This document shows positions 47,572 to 56,537 of a DNA stretch of 64,000 nt, piece after piece. Both the position numbers and the translations under genes were made by a program. Position 1 is the first letter of the stretch, and each line of letters starts with the position of its first letter. The notes under the pieces are model-generated. The model did no database searches and was not told where the DNA came from. It worked only from the letters and a program-made list of their open reading frames with translations. Origin of the DNA: Listeria ivanovii subsp. londoniensis (lineage in GTDB: Bacteria > Bacillota > Bacilli > Lactobacillales > Listeriaceae); contig NZ_CP009576.1 in NCBI RefSeq assembly GCF_000763495.1, positions 1,188,001 to 1,252,000 of the forward strand. Direction: 5' to 3'.

Positions 47572-48345
47572 ATGGATAGCGAAAAGATAGATTATTTAGC
47601 TCGGTTATGGATTATGGAAGCAGCAGCGAAAATCAAGAAGTCGTTTAAAGAAACATTAGATATCGATATAAAGTCTGGTCGAAATGATTTAGTAACTAAT
47701 ATGGATAAAGAAACGGAAAGCTTTTTTGCGGGACAAATCAAAGAACATTTCCCTGAGCACAGATTATTTGGTGAAGAGGGTATAGCGGACTCCATTACAG
47801 ATTTAAACGGCGTTGTTTGGATTCTTGATCCGATTGATGGGACACTTAATTTCGTCGAGCAACAAAGAGACTTCGCCATTTCACTGGCCATATATGAAGA
47901 TGGTAGTGGAAAACTTGCCTATATTTATGACGTCGTGCGAGATGAACTTTACTTTGGAGAAAAAGGAAAAGGGGCGACAGTTAATGGAAGGCCAATTCAA
48001 AAAATAGATCCAAATCGTGAACTTCAAGACGCTTTACTCATTGCTAATTTAAGTGTGACCAGAAAATTTCCGACGATGTGGGAAGCGGTAAAAGTATCAC
48101 GCGGCTTACGACTTCATGGTGCGGCTTCACTTGAGTATATGGATGTCGCAACAGGACGAGCAGGGGCATATCTGTCCGCGAATTTAGCACCATGGGATAT
48201 TGCGGCTGGGAAAATTATTGTCGAAGAATTGGGCGGAATTGTAACCCGAATGGATGGCGAAAAAATCAATATGTTAGAAAAAGGAACTTCTATGGTTGCA
48301 ACACCTAAAATTCATCAAACGCTATTAGATAACTACCTGCCTTAA
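47572..48345 (+). CDS. Inositol monophosphatase family protein (SuhB/YktC-like)
   Basis: Mg2+-dependent phosphatase (257 aa). Metal-binding motifs are GEEG in RLFGEEGIAD, WILDPIDGTLNF and, near the C-terminus, APWDIAAGKIIVEELGG. The family acts on inositol phosphates or related compounds such as PAP or fructose bisphosphate; which applies here is not visible. ATG at 47572 follows GAGGTG by five bases. The gene diverges from yktB. Confidence 0.9.
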   Translation: MDSEKIDYLARLWIMEAAAKIKKSFKETLDIDIKSGRNDLVTNMDKETESFFAGQIKEHFPEHRLFGEEGIADSITDLNGVVWILDPIDGTLNFVEQQRDFAISLAIYEDGSGKLAYIYDVVRDELYFGEKGKGATVNGRPIQKIDPNRELQDALLIANLSVTRKFPTMWEAVKVSRGLRLHGAASLEYMDVATGRAGAYLSANLAPWDIAAGKIIVEELGGIVTRMDGEKINMLEKGTSMVATPKIHQTLLDNYLP

Positions 48346-48414
48346 AGAAAGCGCTCAACATAAAAAAATGCCTTTTCAGAAAATAAAAATCGTGCTAAAT
48401 CCGCTTAGCTGTGC

Positions 48415-48420
48415 TATAAT
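48415..48420 (+). promoter_or_regulatory. -10 element upstream of typA
   Basis: TATAAT preceded by TG-G context (GTGCTATAAT). No clear -35 at 16-18 bases. It would give a leader of about 110 bases. Confidence 0.5.
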
Positions 48421-48453
48421 AGGTAAGTTGATTTAAACGAGACGATAGCGACG

Positions 48454-48485
48454 GAGGAAAATAAATCTATTTTCCTCTTTCTTTT
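48454..48485 (+). terminator. Intrinsic terminator inside the typA leader
   Basis: GAGGAAAATA pairs perfectly with TATTTTCCTC around a 4-base loop and is followed by TTTCTTTT. It lies downstream of the TATAAT at 48415 and 52 bases upstream of the typA start, so it may attenuate typA or end upstream transcription. Confidence 0.65.
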
Positions 48486-48536
48486 GGCTAATCTTCACGA
48501 TAAATGTTTGGATTTTTAATTTAGGAGGAAACAAGA

Positions 48537-50375
48537 TTGAATTTAAGAAATGATATTCGTAATGTAGCAATTATTGCCCATGTTGACCATGGTAAAACAA
48601 CGCTAGTAGACCAATTACTACGCCAGTCAGGTACTTTCCGTGACAATGAAACAGTTGCAGAACGTGCGATGGACAACAATGATTTAGAAAGAGAACGCGG
48701 TATTACCATTTTAGCAAAAAATACAGCGATTAAGTATGAAGATACACGTGTCAACATCATGGATACACCTGGACACGCCGATTTCGGTGGAGAAGTAGAA
48801 CGTATCATGAAAATGGTGGACGGGGTTCTTTTAGTAGTGGACGCGTATGAAGGTACAATGCCTCAAACACGTTTTGTACTAAAAAAAGCACTAGAACAAA
48901 ATCTAACACCAATCGTCGTAGTTAACAAAATTGACCGTGACTTTGCTCGCCCAGAAGAAGTTGTTGATGAAGTACTAGAACTTTTCATCGAACTAGGTGC
49001 AAATGATGATCAATTAGAATTCCCAGTTGTTTATGCTTCTGCAATCAACGGAACTTCAAGCTATGATTCCAATCCAGCAGAACAAAAAGAAACAATGAAA
49101 CCACTTTTAGATACTATTATTGAACATATTCCAGCTCCAGTTGATAATAGTGACGAACCACTTCAATTCCAAGTTTCATTACTTGATTATAATGACTATG
49201 TTGGTCGTATTGGTATTGGCCGTGTTTTCCGCGGAACAATGCACGTTGGACAAACAGTTGCTTTAATCAAACTTGATGGCACTGTAAAACAATTCCGTGT
49301 AACGAAAATGTTCGGTTTCTTCGGACTAAAACGGGACGAAATTAAAGAAGCAAAAGCTGGTGATTTAGTAGCGCTTGCAGGAATGGAAGACATCTTCGTT
49401 GGCGAAACAGTAACACCATTTGACCACCAAGAAGCACTTCCACTTTTACGGATTGACGAACCTACGTTACAAATGACTTTTGTAACTAACAATAGTCCTT
49501 TCGCTGGTCGTGAAGGTAAACACGTAACAAGTCGTAAAATTGAAGAACGCTTACTAGCAGAACTTCAAACAGATGTATCGCTTCGTGTAGAACCAACAGC
49601 CTCTCCGGATGCATGGGTTGTTTCTGGACGCGGAGAACTACATTTATCGATTCTTATCGAAACAATGCGTCGTGAAGGTTATGAATTACAAGTTTCTAAA
49701 CCAGAAGTTATCATTCGTGAAATTGATGGCGTGAAATGTGAACCAGTAGAAGACGTTCAAATTGATACTCCAGAAGAATTCATGGGGTCTGTTATTGAAT
49801 CTATTAGCCAACGTAAAGGTGAAATGAAAAATATGATTAACGATGGTAACGGACAAGTTCGTTTACAATTCATCGTTCCAGCTCGTGGTTTAATTGGTTA
49901 TACAACTGATTTCCTTTCAATGACTCGTGGTTATGGTATTATCAACCATACATTCGATAGTTACCAACCAATCCAAAAAGGACGCGTTGGTGGACGTAGC
50001 CGTGGCGTTCTTGTATCAATGGAAACTGGTAAATCAACTACTTACGGAACAATGCAAGTAGAAGACCGTGGTACGATTTTCATCGAGCCAGGTACTGATA
50101 TTTACGAAGGTATGATCGTTGGGGAAAATAACCGTGATGGCGATATTGCTGTAAATATTGTGAAAGCAAAACAAATGACTAACATTCGTTCTGCTAACAA
50201 AGACCAAACAAATGTGATCAAAAAGCCACGCCATTTATCGCTAGAAGAATCATTAGAATTCTTGAACGAAGACGAGTACTGTGAAGTAACTCCACAATCA
50301 ATCCGTTTGCGTAAAAAAATTCTTAATAAAAACGAACGTGAAAAAGCAGCAAAACGCTCAAAAACTGCTGAATAA
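48537..50375 (+). CDS. typA: Ribosome-associated GTPase TypA/BipA
   Basis: Translational GTPase (612 aa) that acts in ribosome assembly and stress adaptation. G1 [10 protein letters not shown]3 [17 protein letters not shown]4 NKIDRD; then EF-G-like domains and the BipA-specific C-terminal part ([40 protein letters not shown]). The start is TTG with TAGGAGG seven bases upstream. It stands alone behind a leader with a terminator-like hairpin. Confidence 0.95.
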   Translation: MNLRNDIRNVAIIAHVDHGKTTLVDQLLRQSGTFRDNETVAERAMDNNDLERERGITILAKNTAIKYEDTRVNIMDTPGHADFGGEVERIMKMVDGVLLVVDAYEGTMPQTRFVLKKALEQNLTPIVVVNKIDRDFARPEEVVDEVLELFIELGANDDQLEFPVVYASAINGTSSYDSNPAEQKETMKPLLDTIIEHIPAPVDNSDEPLQFQVSLLDYNDYVGRIGIGRVFRGTMHVGQTVALIKLDGTVKQFRVTKMFGFFGLKRDEIKEAKAGDLVALAGMEDIFVGETVTPFDHQEALPLLRIDEPTLQMTFVTNNSPFAGREGKHVTSRKIEERLLAELQTDVSLRVEPTASPDAWVVSGRGELHLSILIETMRREGYELQVSKPEVIIREIDGVKCEPVEDVQIDTPEEFMGSVIESISQRKGEMKNMINDGNGQVRLQFIVPARGLIGYTTDFLSMTRGYGIINHTFDSYQPIQKGRVGGRSRGVLVSMETGKSTTYGTMQVEDRGTIFIEPGTDIYEGMIVGENNRDGDIAVNIVKAKQMTNIRSANKDQTNVIKKPRHLSLEESLEFLNEDEYCEVTPQSIRLRKKILNKNEREKAAKRSKTAE

Positions 50376-50390
50376 GATAATATCATAAAT

Positions 50391-50445
50391 AAACAAGCTA
50401 ACTTGATGATGGTTTTATACCAAATTTAAGTTAGCTTGTTTTTAT
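50391..50445 (+). terminator. Terminator of typA
   Basis: AAACAAGCTAACTT pairs perfectly with AAGTTAGCTTGTTT, followed by T. Confidence 0.88.
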
Positions 50446-50460
50446 TGTATATTAAGAATA

Positions 50461-50505
50461 AAAAAGTAGGAAAGTCCTTGGTAACAGGTCTTTCCTACTT
50501 TTTTT
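50461..50505 (-). terminator. Terminator of the amidase gene
   Basis: AAAAAGTAGGAAAG pairs with CTTTCCTACTTTTT around a 15-base loop. On the minus strand it ends in a T-run after the amidase stop codon; it can also act on the plus strand. Confidence 0.82.
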
Positions 50506-50522
50506 ATGGGCAAAAGGATGGT

Positions 50523-52931
50523 TTATTTTACAAAGTATCCACGTTTCATCCAGCCCGTTTTTCCGTTATACGTAATTTGATAGAAGTCATTAGTAAGTGT
50601 AGTGCTATTTAAATCAACTTTAGCACCCTTAGGAATGGTTACGACTATTGGGCTATCCCAAGTTGGACTTTGACGTAAATTTACATTGTTAGCTGCGTAC
50701 AATGTTTCTAAAACAGAAGCTGTAGAGAAATAATTCCGCTTCATCCAGCCTGTTTTCCCATTAGCAGCCGTAACTTGGTAGAAACCATTGTTTAAAGTTG
50801 TATTATTGAGCTTAACTTGCGTGTTGACTGGGATTGTAGCAGAAATAGAACTATTCCAATCAGGTTTCGAACGAAGGTTAATTGGAGATGAAGCATAAAG
50901 TGTTTCGAGAACCGGTTGCTTGGAGAAATAGGAGTCTTTCATCCAGCCAACTTTCCCATTTACTGTGATTTGATAGAAGCCGTCTTTTGCTGTTGTATTA
51001 TTTAGAGTAGCTTTATCGCCTTCTTTAATAATGAAAGCGATGGGGCTTTCCCAATTAGCCTCAGTTCTTAAATTAATAGCTGACTTGGCATAAACGTCCT
51101 CTAAAACAGGTTTGTTAGCAAAATAAGATAATTTCATCCAACCAGTTAAGTCATTGTACGTAACTTTGTAAAAACCATTAGAGTTTGTAGAGTTATTAAT
51201 AGTAACTTTAGCATTTGTTGGAATTGTCCCTACAATAGCGCTATCCCATGAAGCAGATTTTCTTAAGTTTATATTGCTAGCTGCATAATAGGTTTGAAGA
51301 ACAGGTTGTTTGGAGAAATAAGATAATTTCATCCAGCCTGTTTTCCCATTAGCAGCCGTAACTTGGTAGAAACCATTGTTTAAAGTTGTATTATTGAGCT
51401 TAACTTGCGTGTTGACTGGGATTGTAGCAGAAATAGAACTATTCCAATCAGGTTTCGAACGAAGGTTAATTGGAGATGAAGCATAAAGTGTTTCGAGAAC
51501 CGGTTGCTTGGAGAAATAGGAGTCTTTCATCCAGCCAACTTTCCCATTTACTGTGATTTGATAGAAGCCGTCTTTTGCTGTTGTATTATTTAGAGTAGCT
51601 TTATCGCCTTCTTTAATAATGAAAGCGATGGGGCTTTCCCAATTAGCCTCAGTTCTTAAATTAATAGCTGACTTGGCATAAACGTCCTCTAAAACAGGTT
51701 TGTTAGCAAAATAAGATAATTTCATCCAACCAGTTAAGTCATTGTACGTAACTTTGTAAAAACCATTAGAGTTTGTAGAGTTATTAATAGTAACTTTAGC
51801 ATTTGTTGGAATTGTCCCTACAATAGCGCTATCCCATGAAGCAGATTTTCTTAAGTTTATATTGCTAGCTGCATAATAGGTTTGAAGAACAGGTTGTTTG
51901 GAGAAATAAGATAATTTCATCCAGCCTGTTTTTCCGCCATAACTAACTTTATAAAAACCATCCTCTGTCATGGAATTTTCATCTATAATAACGGCTGAAC
52001 CTTCTGGAATATTGATAATGATATTACTTGACCAGTCTGCTGTTGCTCTGAGGTTGACTGCTGATTTAGCATAATATGTTTTATTAACAGGAACAGTTAA
52101 TTCATTATATTTATAGTTAACTAAATCAAAAAATTCATTAAAAGTGTATCCCCATTTAGCAAAATAACCGACTGGATCACTATGAGTAGTTCCCCCTAAA
52201 TAACGACTTACAGCATCATGTGACCAAACTGTTCCGATACCGGTATTATGTGCATTCACAGGGATTAATCCATACTGCTTTAAGTTATAAGCAACATAAT
52301 AAGCATCATTATTAATAGATTTGTAAAACTTTTCTTTTGTTTTTTCACGTACTAACTCAGATTGGACAAAGTATGGATTGGCTTTTGGTCCTGCTCCCCA
52401 TACTGCATACTCGGTTGGGTGTATTTGTATTATACGACTGCTGTCTACAAAAGTGTGAACAAATGCGTTTTGCCAGTTATTTGTCATATAATTAATTTCA
52501 CTAGTAATAGTAGAATTATCATTGGCTGTTTCATGGACAACAAAACCTCTAGGCTTGCCATAACCATCTTTATAAACAAATTGGTCAAAGTTTTTTATTT
52601 GTTGTTCAATTACTGGGTTAGTATAGTGTTGATTAATAATATATTGATTTGCTGAAGAAAGACCTTGTGAACTAGAAAAAAGGCGTGGGGATCTGTCTGT
52701 AGCTGCATCACTTGTTTCTTCAGTTGGTTTTGATTCAGCTTCCTGCTTTTCTGCTTCACTTTGCTCTTTAGGAGTGTAAATGGATTCGTTTGTATTATCA
52801 TTCAGAATTGTTTCAGCATCTATAGGAGAGCCGCTTGGAGAATCCTCTGCCAATACAGGAGTGGAAAGCGATAAAGTAGATAGGAGTGTCAAACCTAAAA
52901 TAGTAGTGATACATTTTCTTTTATTTTTCAA
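50523..52931 (-). CDS. Secreted N-acetylmuramoyl-L-alanine amidase with eight SH3b modules
   Basis: Exported autolysin (802 aa). Signal peptide residues 1-28 (cleavage after VLA), acidic linker, Amidase_2 domain about 100-275 with zinc/catalytic candidates His133 (VVHETAN), His159 (FVHTF) and His250-Asp252 (THSDP), then eight modules of about 65 residues from residue 283, each with (I/V)NLR and TGWMK motifs, as in Listeria Ami/Auto-type surface proteins. Modules 2-4 (about residues 335-530) recur as 5-7 with no visible change. TTG start with GAAGGGA upstream. In EGD-e I recall no such gene between typA and lmo1068, so it looks accessory. Confidence 0.9.
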   Translation of the reverse strand: MKNKRKCITTILGLTLLSTLSLSTPVLAEDSPSGSPIDAETILNDNTNESIYTPKEQSEAEKQEAESKPTEETSDAATDRSPRLFSSSQGLSSANQYIINQHYTNPVIEQQIKNFDQFVYKDGYGKPRGFVVHETANDNSTITSEINYMTNNWQNAFVHTFVDSSRIIQIHPTEYAVWGAGPKANPYFVQSELVREKTKEKFYKSINNDAYYVAYNLKQYGLIPVNAHNTGIGTVWSHDAVSRYLGGTTHSDPVGYFAKWGYTFNEFFDLVNYKYNELTVPVNKTYYAKSAVNLRATADWSSNIIINIPEGSAVIIDENSMTEDGFYKVSYGGKTGWMKLSYFSKQPVLQTYYAASNINLRKSASWDSAIVGTIPTNAKVTINNSTNSNGFYKVTYNDLTGWMKLSYFANKPVLEDVYAKSAINLRTEANWESPIAFIIKEGDKATLNNTTAKDGFYQITVNGKVGWMKDSYFSKQPVLETLYASSPINLRSKPDWNSSISATIPVNTQVKLNNTTLNNGFYQVTAANGKTGWMKLSYFSKQPVLQTYYAASNINLRKSASWDSAIVGTIPTNAKVTINNSTNSNGFYKVTYNDLTGWMKLSYFANKPVLEDVYAKSAINLRTEANWESPIAFIIKEGDKATLNNTTAKDGFYQITVNGKVGWMKDSYFSKQPVLETLYASSPINLRSKPDWNSSISATIPVNTQVKLNNTTLNNGFYQVTAANGKTGWMKRNYFSTASVLETLYAANNVNLRQSPTWDSPIVVTIPKGAKVDLNSTTLTNDFYQITYNGKTGWMKRGYFVK
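50741..51926. repeat. Tandem duplication of 588 bp within the amidase gene
   Basis: The segment from 50741 to 51328 recurs from 51329 to about 51926 with an offset of 588 bases (196 codons, three SH3b modules). I saw no mismatch when reading the copies side by side. It is in frame and so changes only module number. Confidence 0.9.
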
Positions 52932-53116
52932 TACAAAAATCCCTTCTTATTTTTATTATACATTAAAGAATATCTGATTTTATTGCAAAAGTATAGCCCA
53001 TATAATAAACTGTAAACAAAACGATATAAAATTAAGTCGATTATCCTAGACAAGATAGCCAAAAGTAATAGATAATATAAATAGAAATGAAATATGAGTT
53101 TTTAGGAGAGGTTTTA

Positions 53117-53971
53117 ATGAAAAAGGTAAGTTTAATTTTTGTTGTTATAGGAATATGCTTGTTAACTGCATGTGGAACTGATAATGATGAAAAAAAAGCA
53201 GAGCCAAAAGAAACGGATGTAGCTAAAAATGATATGAATGAGAATAGTAATAAAAAAGCTACTGAAAAAACAAATGAAAACGAACAAGGACAAACTGATA
53301 AATCAAGCGAGAAAGAACAAGAACAGCCTAGTGAGACGATTGAAAAGAAAACAGATGAAGCGACAGGAACAAATGGTACCGAGAAAAAAGAAAGTAAACC
53401 AGTACAACAAACAGCGGCAGTTAGCTCTATTTCTCTAAGTGAATTTAATGAATCGGCAACATCACCAATCACTGGAGGCGAAGTTACGACTGTTTACACG
53501 GGAACTAATCCGAAATATGCTTTTTTTGGACCACTTAATATAACAATTAGTAAGTATAAAGTAGAGAGTGTGGCTGGTTCTGACAAGCAAATTGATGCTT
53601 ATTCACCAGAATCGTATTTAGGTCGACGTGATGGTTACGTGATTACCCTTGATGTCATTGTTGAAAATACAACTAATTCGACAATCACATATAAAACAGA
53701 CCGCATGTCGCTAACTGGAAAAGATATTTCAAAAGGAGCAAGTAAAGAGAACTTTATTCCAACTGAAAGAATACTTAATAATAGTAGCGATGAATTTCCA
53801 AGTATGACGAAAAAAGAAGGATATATTTCCTACATGTTGAATCAGGAAGATTATGATAAATTAAAGCAGTCTACCAAATTAACTGCTAACAACCCTAATG
53901 ATTTTAATTCACCTGCTATTGAAGGAAGTGTTAAAGGGAATATTACATTAGACTTTCTAATTAATAAGTAG
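53117..53971 (+). CDS. Lipoprotein with Ser/Thr/Lys-rich linker, DUF5068-like
   Basis: Lipoprotein of 284 aa. The signal peptide ends in the lipobox LTAC. A long charged, low-complexity linker (residues 22-100, rich in Glu, Lys, Thr, Asn) leads to a C-terminal beta-rich domain (FGPLNITISKYKVESV, YVITLDVIVENTTNSTITY) of the DUF4352/DUF5068 type. The ATG at 53117 follows AGGAGAGG; the in-frame extension upstream would destroy the signal peptide. The function is unknown; position next to the autolysin suggests an envelope role. Confidence 0.7.
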   Translation: MKKVSLIFVVIGICLLTACGTDNDEKKAEPKETDVAKNDMNENSNKKATEKTNENEQGQTDKSSEKEQEQPSETIEKKTDEATGTNGTEKKESKPVQQTAAVSSISLSEFNESATSPITGGEVTTVYTGTNPKYAFFGPLNITISKYKVESVAGSDKQIDAYSPESYLGRRDGYVITLDVIVENTTNSTITYKTDRMSLTGKDISKGASKENFIPTERILNNSSDEFPSMTKKEGYISYMLNQEDYDKLKQSTKLTANNPNDFNSPAIEGSVKGNITLDFLINK

Positions 53972-54037
53972 ATGATAGTTTTAATTAGAAAGGAAAAAGA
54001 ACGGGAATTGTAGTGAACCAAAAATTTTGATCTTTTG

Positions 54038-54066
54038 TAGAGTGGATTTTCCCACTCTATTTTTTA
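54038..54066 (+). terminator. Terminator of the lipoprotein gene
   Basis: TAGAGTGG pairs with CCACTCTA around a 6-base loop, followed by seven T. Confidence 0.85.
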
Positions 54067-54138
54067 TGCAATAAATTGTGTGATTCACTCATTTGTATTC
54101 AAATTCAAAAACGGGAACTATATTTTGTAATAAAAATA

Positions 54139-54170
54139 CCGACTTCCAAAATTTAACTTTTGGAAGTCGG
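54139..54170 (-). terminator. Terminator of the ylaI-like gene
   Basis: CCGACTTCCAAAA pairs with TTTTGGAAGTCGG around a 6-base loop. The minus-strand stop codon is in the loop; a T-run follows on that strand. Confidence 0.8.
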
Positions 54171-54404
54171 TTCAAATTCCGCGCTATTATTTACTAAATT
54201 TTTCAACTCACTATTTGAAATCACGACTGGTTTATGGAAATTAAAATGACCAGAATTAACACGGCTGATAGTATTGATAGCTACTCGATGTTCACATTCA
54301 GGGCATAAATACATTCTAATAGGTTTGTTACGTAATTGCTTTGTTTTAAATTTGCGATTGTCTAGTTCATCTACACGTTCGCATAAAATACATTTTGCAT
54401 TCAA
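54153..54404 (-). CDS. ylaI: Zinc-ribbon protein YlaI (DUF2197 family)
   Basis: Small zinc-ribbon protein (83 aa) with two CxxC pairs: Cys5/Cys8 (CILC) and Cys34/Cys37 (CPEC). It resembles the DUF2197/YlaI family found near ylaN and ftsW in Bacilli, as here. The function is unknown; a structural zinc site and nucleic acid or protein binding are plausible. It diverges from ylaN. Confidence 0.85.
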   Translation of the reverse strand: MNAKCILCERVDELDNRKFKTKQLRNKPIRMYLCPECEHRVAINTISRVNSGHFNFHKPVVISNSELKNLVNNSAEFEPTSKS

Positions 54405-54493
54405 TTTATCTTCACCTCACACAAGTATTATAGCATGATTATCGAAAAAGGCGAGTAAAAGCGGATTTTTCAAAAATTTTCGTCCATTCATGT

Positions 54494-54521
54494 TTGCGTG
54501 GCTTTTAAATTATGCTATACT
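54494..54521 (+). promoter_or_regulatory. Candidate promoter of ylaN
   Basis: TTGCGT and TATACT are separated by 16 bases. A hairpin formed by CTTGGGGGA and TTCCCTAAG lies in the leader. Confidence 0.5.
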
Positions 54522-54613
54522 ATTGTTATCTAGTATTAAAATTTACTTGGGGGAGTTTTCCCTAAGATGAAAATAAAGCGCTTATCTTGGCGTATGATAG
54601 GGGGTTCTGTGAT

Positions 54614-54895
54614 ATGGCAAATAAAAAAATAAATCACAGAGAAGAGGCAGTCGAGCTTCTGAAACAAGATGCAAAACGAATCTTACAGTTGATTAAAGTC
54701 CAAATGGATAATTTAACATTACCGCAATGTCCAGCATATGAAGAAGTACTTGATACCCAAATGTATGGTTTATCACGTGAAATTAACTTCGCAACCCGCC
54801 TAGGATTAATTGAACCAGAGGAAGGGAAAAAATTAATTTCCACACTGGAAAAAGAATTATCCGCCTTACATGAATTATCCATGAGTAAAAAATAA
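54614..54895 (+). CDS. ylaN: UPF0358 family protein YlaN
   Basis: Helical protein (93 aa from this start) of the UPF0358/YlaN family: [48 protein letters not shown]. It is nearly essential in several Firmicutes, and recent work links it to iron and Fur control. The ATG at 54614 follows ATAGGGGG by nine bases; the longer frame from 54587 is unlikely. Confidence 0.92.
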   Translation: MANKKINHREEAVELLKQDAKRILQLIKVQMDNLTLPQCPAYEEVLDTQMYGLSREINFATRLGLIEPEEGKKLISTLEKELSALHELSMSKK

Positions 54896-54906
54896 TTGAT
54901 TAGTTG

Positions 54907-54940
54907 AAAAGATGGCTGATTTTTTCAGGCATCTTTTTTG
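54907..54940 (+). terminator. Terminator after ylaN
   Basis: AAAAGATGGCTG pairs with CAGGCATCTTTT (one mismatch), followed by T. Confidence 0.75.
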
Positions 54941-55068
54941 TTGGAAATAAACAGGTTGAAAAATGAGTCAAAAGGCGGATGAGATTCTCCTTTTCATTTT
55001 AAGGTCTTTTCCTTTATAATAGAAAGAATAGAAAACAAGATGGGATACTACTTCTCAGGGATTGGGCG

Positions 55069-56277
55069 ATGCTAATGTTTAAACGAATTTTAAAATCATA
55101 TGATTACGCTTTTATAGCTGTATTTATACTCCTGTGTTTATTTGGGATTATAATGATTTACAGTGCCAGTTGGTCACTAGCCATTGGAAAAGATTTGCCA
55201 GCAGATTATTATTATATGCGCCAAGTAAAGAACTTCATTATAAGTTTTATCTTTTTTATTCTTTTTGCGCTCGTCCCCTTTAAATTTTATCAAAATAACA
55301 AAGTATTAATGTTAATTGTGTTTGGGACTATTGGTATCTTATTATTAATCTTTTTGATTGGTAAAACTGTAAATAATGCCAATAGTTGGCTGGTTGTAGG
55401 GCCACGTTCATTACAACCAGGGGAATTTGCGAAGTTAGCAGTCATCATTTACATGTCTGCAATTTATGCGAAGAAACAGAGCTATATTGATGATTTTAAC
55501 CGTGGTGTTTTGCCGCCGATTTTCTTTTTAGCTTTTGTTTGTTTTCTAATTGCCATCCAGCCAGATACTGGGACAGCTTTTATAATTTTCTTAGTTGGTT
55601 GCTGTATTATTGTGACTTCAGGAATGCGGCTTCGAACGATAATGAAACTGATTGGAATAGGACTTGGTGTTCTTGTGGCGCTCACGCTTATTCTGTTCGC
55701 ATTACCAGACAGTGTTCGAGACGAAATTGTGTCACCAACCAAGGTAGCACGGATTACCACGTTTATGAATCCTTTCGAATATGCGGATAAAGAAGGACAT
55801 CAATTGATTAACTCGTTTTATGCAATTGGTTCAGGAGGCGTCTCAGGACAAGGGCTTGGTGAGAGCGTTCAAAAGCTGGGTTATTTGCCAGAAGCGCATA
55901 CCGATTTTATTATCGCGGTAGTTGCGGAAGAATTGGGTGTTTTCGGAGTGATGTTCATTATTTTAGGATTGTTTTTCCTCATTTATAAAACGATTAGTAC
56001 CGGTTTGAGGGCAAAGGATCCATTTGCTTCATTAATGTGTTACGGCATTGCTAGTTTGATTGCGATTCAAGCCTTTATTAATTTGGGCGGGGCAAGTGGA
56101 CTTATTCCGCTTACCGGTGTAACGCTGCCATTTATTAGTTATGGTGGTTCCTCTTTAATGGTGCTTTCGATGATGATTGGAATAGTAGCTAACATTTCGA
56201 TGTTTAATAAGTATCATCGCGTGTATAATGCAGATGGTTCTAAACAAGTAAAACCTAAAAAACAAAAAAGAAGATAG
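55069..56277 (+). CDS. ftsW: SEDS family peptidoglycan polymerase FtsW/RodA type
   Basis: Polytopic membrane glycosyltransferase (402 aa) of the SEDS family, about ten helices. Landmarks are IMIYSASW near the N-terminus, GPRSLQPGEFAKLA, QPDTGTAFIIF, GVSGQGLGESVQKLGYLPEAHTDFI with the catalytic Asp environment, and the C-terminal PFISYGGSSL. The position between ylaN and pycA matches ftsW in Bacilli; FtsW rather than RodA is taken from that order. A second ATG at 55075 is possible. Confidence 0.9.
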   Translation: MLMFKRILKSYDYAFIAVFILLCLFGIIMIYSASWSLAIGKDLPADYYYMRQVKNFIISFIFFILFALVPFKFYQNNKVLMLIVFGTIGILLLIFLIGKTVNNANSWLVVGPRSLQPGEFAKLAVIIYMSAIYAKKQSYIDDFNRGVLPPIFFLAFVCFLIAIQPDTGTAFIIFLVGCCIIVTSGMRLRTIMKLIGIGLGVLVALTLILFALPDSVRDEIVSPTKVARITTFMNPFEYADKEGHQLINSFYAIGSGGVSGQGLGESVQKLGYLPEAHTDFIIAVVAEELGVFGVMFIILGLFFLIYKTISTGLRAKDPFASLMCYGIASLIAIQAFINLGGASGLIPLTGVTLPFISYGGSSLMVLSMMIGIVANISMFNKYHRVYNADGSKQVKPKKQKRR

Positions 56278-56285
56278 TTTGCCTT

Positions 56286-56317
56286 AGAAAAAGCTGTGGA
56301 AATGGCTTTTTCTTTTG
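56286..56317 (+). terminator. Terminator after ftsW
   Basis: AGAAAAAGC pairs with GCTTTTTCT around a loop of about ten bases, followed by TTTG. Confidence 0.75.
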
Positions 56318-56401
56318 TTTATTATACCGCATGTTTTTGGCTATTCAGCTCCGTTTTATTCGGGTTTTTATGATTGTTTTCTATATTTGAGAAGAAAATA
56401 A

Positions 56402-56431
56402 TTTACATCTGATGCCATTTAATACTATAAT
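56402..56431 (+). promoter_or_regulatory. Candidate promoter of pycA
   Basis: TTTACA and TATAAT are separated by 18 bases, about 105 bases before the start codon. Confidence 0.55.
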
Positions 56432-56537
56432 TGAAGTTATATACCGTTTTACAGCCTAAAAAAGGGTCTACATATTTATTTCATCGTAGGCGACGTATCA
56501 AGTATAAAACAGATCAGTGTTGGTTAGGAGGAAAAAA

